Part shown: positions 8,958-18,485 of the stretch, piece by piece | Numbering within the stretch: position 1 is the stretch's first letter | Layout of the letters: every line of letters begins with the position of its first letter | Assembly (NCBI GenBank): GCA_001586965.3 | Contig: LUCW03002164.1 | Coordinates: 1-37,686, forward strand | Direction of reading: 5' to 3' | DNA: 37,686 nucleotides | Origin: Sphaeroforma sirkka | Taxonomy: Eukaryota; Opisthokonta; Ichthyosporea; Ichthyophonida | Program-made: the position numbers and the translations under genes | Notes under the pieces: generated by a model | Database searches by the model: none | What the model saw: the letters and a program-made list of their open reading frames with translations, nothing else | What the model was told of the DNA's origin: nothing

Positions 8958-9209
8958 GTGCTCATAAACAATTCAGAGGCAGTTGGAGTTATGAAGAAAT
9001 CTGCACACAGGCGAGTTACATTCTCGCCCAAATTGATTTCTACGCATGGCGAGACATTCAGTCCGTTAGTCTATGACAGGAAAATCGAATTTGAAGAAGA
9101 AGAAACGGATTTGATATTAATAGCGAATGAACTCGATAATTATAAAATATACGAGATGCCTGTGCACCCGATGTCAAGTCGAAACACAGTGCTTTATGGA
9201 TTATCATAA
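8958..9209 (+). CDS. Small hypothetical ORF or terminal exon with an RVxF-like motif
   Basis: The frame reads 83 residues with fairly balanced codons. It has a basic stretch KKSAHRRVTFSPKL followed by SPLVYDRKIEFEEEETD, an acidic patch and a hydrophobic-acidic run. RRVTF matches the general RVxF docking motif for protein phosphatase 1, and the order RVTF...SPxxYD recalls the PP1-binding segments of Ki-67 and Repo-Man. That likeness is too short to assign homology. A CAG acceptor-like site at 8970-8972 would start a terminal exon in the same frame, and AATAAA occurs at 9548-9553. It may be a real last exon, a small gene or chance; I do not recognise the protein. Confidence 0.3.
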   Translation: MLINNSEAVGVMKKSAHRRVTFSPKLISTHGETFSPLVYDRKIEFEEEETDLILIANELDNYKIYEMPVHPMSSRNTVLYGLS

Positions 9210-9551
9210 CAGTAACTACAAGTATACGACCAGGGCCATTGAGCTATCTTATGGTTGAACAAACAGTGCAAAGAGCTCGCAATGGATTTGATGAAGGCGG
9301 GGCTGTATCGGAGATTACAGACTTGATGGCCATACCAACTTACACGATCGGTTGCCAAATCTACAGGCAGAAATTGGTGGTTGGCGCAGGTACAAGCTCT
9401 CCTTATAACCGATGAGTTCTGTGCGACTTGGCAGATATGTACGAGTAAGAATTCTGTAAGAAGTTCTTTAAACATGCGCACAGCTTCCTTTCGCGTGCAG
9501 GTTGTCAAGACTGCGATGACCACCTAGAAATCACTCCACTTTATTAAAATA
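9210..9551. other. Non-coding stretch after the small ORF, possible 3' UTR
   Basis: The 340 bases following the stop at 9209 have balanced composition and no convincing frame. An AATAAA at 9548-9553 could end a transcript coming from the small ORF. Nothing else is seen. Confidence 0.35.
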
Positions 9552-9690
9552 AATATAGGTATACTTCTATATTAGTGATGAAGCTGTGCAGGTATCGTTA
9601 AGTAAATATTTATAGATATACTTGATAGTAGGTATTTTTAAGTCAACAAATATAGATATACTTCAATATTAGTGATTAAGCAAAGCAGAT
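9552..9690. repeat. Imperfect tandem repeat, TATACTTC-ATATTAGTGAT-AAGC units
   Basis: The phrase AAATATAGGTATACTTCTATATTAGTGATGAAGC at about 9551 recurs as AAATATAGATATACTTCAATATTAGTGATTAAGC near 9647, with a third, more decayed copy (TATAGATATACTTGATAGTAGG) near 9611. The units are AT-rich and non-coding. Confidence 0.65.
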
Positions 9691-9939
9691 GAAATATAGA
9701 GTTGTCAATAAGTATTTACATAACCGTTTAACTCGCATACTCGTTTAAGGATGTAGATTGTCGAAGAATATAATGTTCAACGTAGTCAGAAAGTTTTTTC
9801 TTCATACGCGTACACTTTCTATTGAGCACAATGCAACTTGACCACTTCCGGACTAATATGAAATTAAAAGAACACAAGGTGGTTGTCTTATCAAATTGTC
9901 CTATATAATTGCGACGAAGGAGTTGTATACACAAGTGGA

Positions 9940-10020
9940 TAGACAAACGCAGACACAAATATAGATGCACAAGCATATGCATACATAGACGCATACACTC
10001 GTACATGCGCATACATAACG
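9940..10020. repeat. Degenerate GCATACA microsatellite
   Basis: Words of the type GCATACA, GCACAAG and CATACAT recur over about 80 bases (for example 9975-10016). Open frames read from either strand here have a very biased composition and are attributed to the repeat. Confidence 0.55.
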
Positions 10021-11744
10021 TGTTTTACACACAGCACATTTTGTTGCATCACGTAGTACGAAGTATTCATGGGACTTAGTAGCGTTTATCCTACAGGTCA
10101 GGCATAGGTCTTGGAAACCCCCCCCCCACAAAATCTGCAGTGTTTTTTCTTCTTCCAAAGGCTATGTGCAATTGTGCAGTTGTTTGGAAAAAATACATAA
10201 TTAATTAATAATATGTATGTATTGGTTTTTTTTTTTAAATAAAAAAATAGTTTATACTCTCTATAGTGATGAGTAAGCGTACTCTCCAGCAGACTGAATA
10301 GCTCTTATTCTAGTAGGGGGTTTATTTTTAAACAAGTTCCACTCGAAAATGAAGTATAGTGCCATAGTCCTCTAAATTATTATTAATTTACATATACAAC
10401 AAGAGGGGCTATGATAGTCGCAGTTGCTTTTTGTTTTATTTCAAAACAAAATGTTCCACCAAAGAAAGCTCAGTACGATATGGAGGTACGGAATAGAAGT
10501 TGAACGTAAACGCATATTTATTCATTTTTAAACGTTATAACGGTTATAGTGTGAATAAAACTGTCCACCTAACTAGTTCGTATATTGAAATCACTACACC
10601 CTTCAATTTTTAGACCAGAAAACTGCACCTAGTATCGTAGAGAGGATTGTATATGAAATGAAAGTTGAACGTAAACGTGTACTTATTAGATTTATAAAGT
10701 TTGAACGGGAAACGGTTTGAGGTTGGCCACCAAATCACCCATTTTGACAGGAGGCATGGGACATCAAATACAGACCCGATTCAAGAGTTTGATAGCGGAA
10801 AATGCTCACAATGACCCGAATAAAAACTTACCCGGACACTTTTTGGATCAAAATACAATTCTGACAAAATTTGAAAATATTAGCCGCTTTCTTGGTATGT
10901 ACCCTTCCAGTGCGAATTTTGCTTTTTGAGGTCTGTCGAAGTGTCACAATCTTCAAAACATCATTCCATCAGGCCTAACTAAATGTCTATTTTAGTGTGT
11001 TGTGGCCCTCATAACTGGCACCGATCGCTTTAGTAGCAGTCATACATACGTTTTTAGTCAAACGCCTTATAAAACATGATGCCACCGAAATCAGCGATTA
11101 AGAGACGAAGTTAAAGGTCGTAAAGTGTCAGTTCGTGGCGACTGTAACAAGAAAACGGTAGACATATATTGTGATGATTGTTGTACATGACTTTTTGACC
11201 AGTATGAAGATTTTCGAAGCCAGAAATGTTTGATACAGGAGATAGGTGAGCGAAACGACGTGAGAGAGCGCTGTGATGACACATCGGCAGGACTACAGAA
11301 GAATGTTATTGAAGCACTAGACGGGGTTAGATTGGATACAATAAGACTGATAAAGACTTAACACTACAGCTTGCGGAGTTTGCAAAGACAAAAATAATCA
11401 TCACATCGTCGGGTAACTGAGAATATGTTCGACATTGTCACAGCCGATATGACGGCCAAGAATTAGAAAGATTGTTAACAAAATATCACTATGTATATCA
11501 TATAGCGATGTATAACTGTTAATCTATTGACGTACACAGGCTTCAAGGTTTCCAAATCGACAACCGGATGTATATATATGTAACATAATGGTTGTAGGAC
11601 CTATAATTTAACGGCCCCAAGTTCAATAGTGGCCGCCCAAAGTCAGTATAGTGACCACTTCAATAATGGCCGATTTTTTTCAAGTCAGTTTTAGGTTCCT
11701 TTCATCAAAATAATTACCACAGCAAAACCCGATTTTAAGACATC
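10021..11744. other. Intergenic stretch with a pair of diverged direct repeats
   Basis: A run of C occurs near 10119-10128. A direct repeat pair starts at about 10496 and 10661 (shared core AGTTGAACGTAAACG followed by a TTATT-rich segment). A 70-codon frame at 10717-10929 begins MRLATKSPILTGGMG; it has no recognised domain and I would not call it a gene. A GGCC-flanked set of imperfect repeats begins near 11610. No RNA gene is supported. Confidence 0.4.
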
Positions 11745-11825
11745 AAATATCACTTAACCGACTTTCGAGACCAGATTAAGTTTTTCAACCGATTTCCGAG
11801 AGTGGATTAAGCCTGTCAACCGCAA
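11745..11825. repeat. Two-unit imperfect tandem repeat
   Basis: The unit (T)CAACCGATTTCCGAGAGTGG-ATTAAG is preceded about 35 bases earlier by TTAACCGACTTTCGAGACCAG-ATTAAG. Both units end in ATTAAG followed by a CAACCG start of the next. It is short, decayed and of unknown origin. Confidence 0.5.
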
Positions 11826-11975
11826 CATTCTAATAATAGCTGTGGTTCTATGTGAGTCACAACCTATTCGGAAAGGCATCATGTGATCAGCGTGAGATTT
11901 AGTTGCAGAGAAGTTGAAATAGAAAAGCATCGAAGTTTTAAAGTGTTCTGTATAATGTTTCTCATACTGACCATA

Positions 11976-12682
11976 TGTAAACTTCGATGGAAATTACTAG
12001 GTTTCAAACTATATTAAACTAAAATACAATTTAGTCAGTTAGGATTTAGCAGTGGTAGCTTGTGTACGAATGATCGGGACTGCCTCTTGTTAAGAGCCTA
12101 AATATCCTCGATCACACAGGGCGTACCTCTAGCTGTTCTTTATTGAATAATTTTCACTAGGAGTACTAAGTGTTCATGACCTCTTGCCTAATTTGTAAAT
12201 AGACATAATAACGTAAGTCACGTTAATACATTAGCTGATATAAATAAAGTTCCATCTGAAGAAAAGTTAAATAAAGAAGACTTATTGGATTTTGGAGATT
12301 GGCGGGAGGACCAAAATCTATAAGTAGTAGTTCGGAGATTATAAAATTTAGTTTATAATATCCTACATCTACTAATGTCTCAAATAGGTCCAAGTAGATG
12401 AGTCATACCAAATACTCAGGCTATTGGAGCCATCAAAGTGAATTTAGAACACTTTGGAAATATTGGAAAAAGAGCTTGTACTAAATTATTTAAAATACAA
12501 ATAAAAACCAATGTATTATCTCAATTGATCTTGATATTTTAGACTGACCGGAGGCCGTATTTCTACATAGCCCCCAGTAGCTTTTAGAACTACGAACGTA
12601 CGTTAAGATACGATCTAGTTGGTAAAGCGAAAACCAAAGTAAAAACGGTTTCGGTCATGACTTATCGAGTAAGTATGTGCGG
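11976..12682 (-). mobile_element. Family 1 3' LTR with a short internal stub (truncated element)
   Basis: A reverse-orientation family 1 LTR occupies 11976-12567 (592 bp). It is followed by about 115 bases that match, in reverse, the polypurine tract and 3' untranslated stretch of element A (4057-4171). The match stops near 12682, where unrelated sequence leading into a Copia gag begins. This is therefore the 3' end of a minus-strand element whose coding part is gone. It is a fossil. Confidence 0.88.
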
Positions 12683-13805
12683 CTGGACATTAGCACAAAC
12701 ACATAAATATATACATTTGCACTTTATTTAAAGTCTACTACGTTGTGCCCTAACAACTTATCAGGTCACTCTAATCTCGCGCGATCAATTTGCCTACTGT
12801 GAACTCTAAGGTTATTAAGACCACCACTATACTGGAATCGAAGGTCGACTGGCTCCTTTGGAAAACTCAGATAATTCTATCCGTAAATTGTGAAGGAATT
12901 CCAACATTATTGACCGATCAAACCCCGTCTAAAGGCAACCGATGGAACACCCAAGAGAATCGCTGAGGCATATCAGATTATCAACCGCACAATATCTTCA
13001 CTGCAGCAAATAAAGATCAGCCAATTCATTGATAAGCCGTGGTAAACTTTTGCCGCACTGAAACGCAAGTTTGAAGCCCTGCCCGAAGATGATATCCAGA
13101 CATTAGAAGGAAAACTGAACCACATCACGCAAGAACGGAACGAATCTTACGCCAGCCTTATCAGTCGTCGCAACACGGCATATGTGAAATTCAAAACCGC
13201 CGGAAGTACAAAGTCTAACAACAGCCTATGCGCTATTCTACGGCAGGCTGTGAACGACGATAATCAGACTGTTAAAATTACCTTAAAGACACCCACCATG
13301 ATGGCCATGTCGTATGATGAGCTCACCACGTATCTCATCGCATTGGGCTCAGATGAAAGTGACCCATCAACAATTGTGCACGGTACGCATGCAGCTATAT
13401 CGACCGAAAATTGTGCATTCTGCAACAACCGTAGGCATTTCAGTGGGCAATGCCGTAAGCTACAAGCGCTAATCAAATCATGCGTTGCTGGTGACCCATA
13501 TAATCAGGGTCGTAACTACGACGGCCGTAAACGTTGCGACCGACAGATTGACAAATCTGGTCCTCGTCCTGTCACGAGAGACAACAGATTTAAGTCCAAG
13601 AGCAATAACAAGCATCGCCGACCTGATTCGAATCGTGACTACCGTACTAGTGTGGAACAGTACAACATAAACAACAGCTACCAATACCGTTACGATAATC
13701 ACGATGATCAGGGCCGACAGGACTACCGAGTAGATAGATACGATAATAAACGCGACTACGGCGACGATGGTAGATATTCACGAGATACCCAACGAGATCG
13801 ACGCC
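12683..13805 (+). pseudogene. Ty1/Copia gag remnant with CCHC zinc knuckle
   Basis: From about 12780 the translation has a Copia gag layout: SKVDWLLWKTQI near 12838-12873 is the W-x-x-W/KxxI-like start of the capsid region, then a helical stretch (FAALKRKFEALPEDD, KLNHITQERNESYASLI), and CAFCNNRRHFSGQC at about 13413-13454, a perfect CX2CX4HX4C nucleocapsid knuckle. The remainder is an Arg/Asp/Tyr-rich tail. It is broken in a few places and stops where a family 1-type LTR (13806) begins. The short stretch 12683-12779 holds no clear signal and may be the element's leader. The rest of a Copia element occurs at 22369-23401 and 26828-28882. Confidence 0.85.
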
Positions 13806-14321
13806 TGTAAAAATACGACTTCCGGTCAGTCTAAAATATCAAGATCAAATGAGATAACATATTTGTTTTATATAATAATAATTTAATACAAACTCTTTTT
13901 CCAATATTTCCAAAGAATAGTCCGAGTATTTGGTATGGCTCATTTACTCGGACCTATTGAAGACGATAGTAGATGTAGAATATTATAAAACTAAATTTTA
14001 TAATCTCTGAACTACTACTTACAGGTTTTGGTCTTCCCGCCAATCTCCAAAATCCAATAAGTCATTTTTTTTTATCAAGTTTTCTTCAGATGGAACTTTA
14101 TTTATATTTGCCAATGTATTAACTTGACTTACGTTTAATTAGCCATGTGGTCATGAGCACAGTACTTATAGTGAAAATTATTTAAAAAGGAACAGCTAGA
14201 GGTACGTCCTGTGTGATCAAGGATATTAAGGCTCTTACCACTGCTAAATCCTAACTGACTTAAATTGTATCTCAGTTTATATAACAGTTTAAAAACATAG
14301 AAATATCCATCGAAGTTTACA
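13806..14321 (+). repeat. Diverged family 1 LTR (5' LTR of element C)
   Basis: It begins TGTAAAAATACGACTTCC and ends ATCCATCGAAGTTTACA, 516 bp, shorter and visibly more diverged than the 595-bp copies. The GATTTTGG-type stem is partly conserved. It belongs to the same subfamily as the LTR at 35362-36065. Confidence 0.85.
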
Positions 14322-14812
14322 TATTTTTCAGTTATTTAGTAGTTACCGTAGTGTACTGCTTCTAGACTGTCTAATAATTGCTTGCTATCCAGCGACAGGA
14401 CTGTGAGTATTCTATAATACCTCATAGTGGCTATACTACCCTAAAGTAACCTACACACTAGTTACTATACCTAGACCTTATTAATTTTCCTGTTCGTGAG
14501 CTATTACTATGGCTAAAGAAAATTATAAAGGCAAGGGAGCCGTCAGCTCTAAGCCCGTTAAGCCTATTGAGGTTCCTGAGGTTACTAGGGACACTGGTCC
14601 GTCTGGTACTGAGCCGGCCGTTGAAGCTGTAGAGGACGCTATTTCTGAGCTTGGTTCTGATGAAAACTCTGAGGATGACTCGTCGGACACTAAAGACTTA
14701 GAAGAGGAGGTCTCAACTGCCGCGGAAAGGCTTGCCAGCGTCCGTGTGTCTCCTAGTAGTGCAGCCCAGGGTATCAGCTCGCCATCTGACCGCGAAAAGT
14801 CAGATATCGGAA
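13806..14812 (+). mobile_element. Family 1-related element C, 5' part (LTR, leader, start of gag)
   Basis: This holds a diverged family 1 LTR at 13806-14321, a leader at 14322-14508, and a gag beginning at 14509 that runs into the 5' LTR of element D. The LTR and leader are closest to those of element E (35174-36065): both have the GTTTATATAACAG-type 3' portion and the long leader ending just before the MAK start. The rest of C is absent. The left edge cuts the Copia gag, the right edge is cut by D. It is a fossil. Confidence 0.85.
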
Positions 14813-14817
14813 TGTAA
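14509..14817 (+). pseudogene. Element C gag N-terminal part
   Basis: The frame starts MAKENYKGKGAVSSKPVKP and passes through an acidic run (SDENSEDDSSDTKDLEEE) into TAAERLASVRVSPSSAAQG. It matches the gag start of elements B and E in order and in many residues, though the nucleotide sequence is clearly older. No named domain is seen. It ends where the 5' LTR of element D begins. Confidence 0.75.
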
Positions 14818-15569
14818 TAGCCGGGCCTCTACATTAGACTCTTATGTTGATAAACGTACTCTTAAGCAGTACGTAAATTATAAGCGTACTATTAAAAGCA
14901 CGTGTATTAAATGGTTTTTAACGGTTCTATTTACAAGTGCCTTTTCCATTTTACAAATCAGATATTTTGGCCCAGACCCATTAAAGGGACTGTGAAAAAG
15001 GCCAAAGAGTATATTTGGAGTAGGTCTACTAAGAGACCTAGATAAACACTCCAAAATATACATCTGAATACTTCGGTAGCGAGATGGCTCAACCGAACAT
15101 AGGTTTCTAGGGACCCTTAATGGTTACCTAGTTTGACCTCCGCTCAGCCAACCAGATATGCCAGTCTGATGATGGCAAGTCGGTAATTCTTGATAAGTGG
15201 CCAGTTATTGGTTAAGACAATAACTAAGGACATCAAGCGTATTCCTTTTCTTTTTTACATTTTTTCTAAAGATAGGATTTTACTAGTTTTAGTATTTCGT
15301 GCAACGAAACAAGTAATACTAGTTTTGACGATAACGATAACGAAAACATAAATAAAATCCCTTCGGCGAAATCAGTACTGGGAGGATGATATATAGGCAA
15401 TGTCTCAGCCTTACAATACCCCAGAGTATTGCTGATTTCTATGAGGCATACCTAACTTTATTGCCAGACTAAAACTCGTATACTTAAAAGACTTATTAAG
15501 AGACTCTAAGATTTTATTACGTTTAGTAGCTCTAAGACGTTTATACCGCCTTCAGAGACCGATATTTAG
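14813..15569 (+). repeat. Family 2 LTR (5' LTR of element D)
   Basis: Starts TGTAATAGCCGGGCCTC. The interior contains a long hairpin (TTGGAGT-AGGTCT against AGACCT-ACTCCAA at about 15013-15053), a second near 15280-15330 (ACTAGTTTTAGTATT against AATACTAGTTTT), and AATAAA at 15351-15356 that may be the polyadenylation signal. The right limit near 15569 is set by where similarity to 21617-22368 stops and is uncertain by a few bases. The bases just after it show no match to a tRNA 3' end. Confidence 0.88.
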
Positions 15570-15682
15570 AAAGTATTAACTACTTGAGCTACTTAAGCGT
15601 CGTGGTAATTAACTACCACGTAATATTTTCTAAAGACAATAACTATTCGTTAAGTGAATAGCAGAAGTCGTACTGAATAAGT

Positions 15683-17330
15683 ATGACTAAGAAGGACTCT
15701 ACGCTATCTAAGAAGCGTAAAGCGGATAAAGAGAAGATGGACAGAGAACCTGCCGAAGACGCAGTCAACCGTACCGTAGCAGAAGCCATTGTCGCTAAAG
15801 ACTACAATGCACTGGATACCGGTGAGACTACTCCATTAAGAGAGAAGTCAGCCGAGGAGAGGGCTAGAGGACCCTCTCTCCTCAAGTTCAGAGCTCGCGA
15901 AAAGCCTTAACGACACCACTGCAGCTTTAAAAGAGTGGTCAAAAGAGAAGACCGATGAGGAGTACCACGACCTAAGTACTAAGCCGGCCGAAATAAGCCC
16001 GGAGAATGTTCCCTGGGAAAGTCTACTTCCACGAGACCAGGCACTATTTACTCCAATACCATCACCGGGACATGAGTCTCCCGTTTTGGAGGGTATTATT
16101 GACCCAACCGCTGGGAAGAATACACCTCCCCCCCCTACCTAATTGGGGGAAGGCACATCGCACCCAGCCAGAGTCGACGTGCGAGATTATCGTAACGAAT
16201 GATCCTAAGATCTTCATTCCAACACCACGTCTCAGTAACGAGCGTCGTGAAGTGTCGACCATGGACTTTAATATCCACCGAAAGGGAACTAAAGCTTCCC
16301 GCATACATGCGAGTGACGTGGAGTACCCACGGAAGGACCGCAATGCATTACACCAACCCGCCAAAGACTTTCAGTCCACAGAGGTAGATATGCTGAATGC
16401 AGAAGTTAACGACCTCACAGTTAAGATGGAGCTCGCTCATGACCTGCAAGATCGCCCAGAAATTGATTATTATGCGAAAATAATCAACATCAAGCAGAAG
16501 CGAATCGACCAGTTGCTGCAAGCACAACGCGGGCAGGACCAACGCGATCACCAGAAGTATAAAGGCATGATCAGTCGACTGAAGTCGAACTGGGACTCAA
16601 GTACCCAGAAGCCCAAATTCATCAATAATCATGACCTCGAGACTCTGACTCGCTCGTTACACGCGTTTACAGTGATGCTGGAGACAAATGACATTGCCCG
16701 ACCGCAATGGATATCTGCGTTTATGCAGACATTTAATCCAGAAGGAACCAATTATCGGATCCTTCAGAAGCATCTCAAAGAGATCGATGAGTGTCGTAAC
16801 TGGCCAGAAGTATGTTGGCTAGTGACATCCTTATTAAGCAAGGATACGCGCAGTCCAGGACTATGTTCAATTCTGGCACCACCAACAGCGAATACTAGCA
16901 CTTGAGCTATATTTTGAAACTCGATGCGGACCTTGTCAGACCTGATATTAAGAGGGATGACTCGACTGCGCTGGGATCAGCTCTATGAAACTGTTTCCGA
17001 CACTTATCCCTCTGATCGAGTAACCTCGAGAGAGAAGGTGGTTCTTAAAGACATCTAACGAACGTCCGAATGTTCGTCCGCGTGAATCGGCGCCGCACTC
17101 ACGGCCTAATAAAAGGTACGTGGTGAGAAGGAAGCACTATACAAGCAAGTTAAGAAGTGTGCCGACGAGAAGTGTGGATACGATATGTATCAGCTTGCCC
17201 CGAACGGTTATTAAACGGGCGGCACTCAGCTACTTGTAAACACTTTATTAATAAGTGTGACAAGTGTGAGAAAACCAATGGTTATCAAGCCAAGACATGT
17301 GACCGGAAACCAGATATCAAACTGGAATGA
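15683..17330 (+). pseudogene. Element D gag region
   Basis: The region begins MTKKDSTLSKKRKADKEK, a lysine-rich start, and continues with an acidic/charged segment. A longer helical part at 16006-16905 includes DLTVKMELAHDLQDRPEIDY and the capsid-like block HAFTVMLETNDIARPQWISA. A cysteine-rich end near 17155-17330 carries CDKCEKTNGYQAKTCDRKPD, equivalent to CATCKGTNGWHKEDCKDLPD in element E. The knuckle differs from the usual CX2CX4HX4C. Function would be particle assembly and RNA packaging. The region has a few breaks. Confidence 0.75.
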
Positions 17331-17387
17331 AGGTACTACCGGGTTCAATCTCTTCAAAGGCAATACAACGACTCTTTAGACGAGCGT

Positions 17388-18353
17388 GTGATAATCCCTG
17401 TATATTGCAACGGAGATAAAGTCCTTGCGTTGATTGATCCTGGTTCAGAAATTTCATGTATATCCGATCGCTTTGCATTCATGAAAGATATCGAACGTAG
17501 AACACAAACCACTCACCTTATATTAGCTGATGAGAAGACTTCCAAGTGCGATACGATGGCTACCGATGTTAAAATCTCATTAGCCGACCATCGCCACATT
17601 ACAACCCAAGCTGTGATAGTAAAGATGTCACAGAAGTACGACATTATCGTCGGAATGGGTGATTTACTTACATTAGGTATAACCGTAACTGGTTTACCGA
17701 ACAATGTAGACCCATTAACGAATCAATCAGACGATAATTGTCTGAAACCATATACACCACCATCCGACACAGTCAAGGAATTAATACCTGACTTTGCGGA
17801 AAAGATCATTGATCTAATAAATAAGAAGATTAAGCTCACTGACTGGGCTAAGTTCCGTTTTAACGACGGATATGTTAGTTTAGATTTAACCAAGGTAGAC
17901 TTTACTCAGCTGAAGTGTCCATCAAGAAACTATGTATCTTGGAGACACGAAGCCGTAGTAAAAGAACAAGTCGATAAATGGTTAACAGATGGAGTGATAG
18001 AAATAAACTATCAACAAACTCCAGTAAACTTGGCATTACTTGCCGTTGATCAACATAACTCTGGCGGTTCATTTAAGAAGGTCAGAGTATGTTTAGATAT
18101 GAGTCCAATAAATAAATTATTGCCAACTCATAGCTTTCACTTACCTCGTATAAACGAGTTGTTAAGAAGAATGGAAGGTGCTACAGTATTTACAACTATA
18201 GACCTAACACAAGGATACCACCAAATGAAGGTATATGAACCCCACCGTAAATACTTTAGTTTTACATGGAAGGGTAAACAATATCGCTTTAAGGGCGCAC
18301 CTTTTGGGTTACACTCCCTACCAGCATTCTTCCAACTTTGCAGACATGCCTAA
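17388..18353 (+). pseudogene. Element D protease and reverse transcriptase, N-terminal part
   Basis: Residues 5-120 of this 321-residue segment form an aspartic protease-like domain: ALIDPGSEISCISDRF holds the catalytic aspartate at residue 17, and IIVGMGDLLTLGITVTGLP matches the hydrophobic-glycine flap end. After a linker the RT fingers and palm follow: WLTDGVIEINYQQTPVNLALL, VRVCLDMSPINKLLP, ATVFTTIDLTQGYHQMKV (first catalytic aspartate region) and YFSFTWKGKQYRFKGAPFGL. The rest of RT lies just downstream. The protein is clearly homologous to elements A and E but from a distinct lineage. Confidence 0.88.
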
Positions 18354-18485
18354 CGTGCAAGTCTACATAGATGGCATAGTCATCTTCTCAAAGACTAAAG
18401 TCGAACACAAGCATTAGTCAGACGAGTACTACAAAGATTAAATGAACAGAACTTCAAAATTAATGAGAAGAAATATCATTTTGCT

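Noticed and set aside
10119-10128. Run of C as a possible regulatory G-quadruplex
   Set aside because: A single homopolymer run cannot form a normal quadruplex and may be a sequencing artefact.
10717-10929. A 70-codon frame beginning MRLATKSPILTGG
   Set aside because: No domain, no splice or polyadenylation context, and surrounding sequence shows decayed direct repeats; not strong enough to call a gene.
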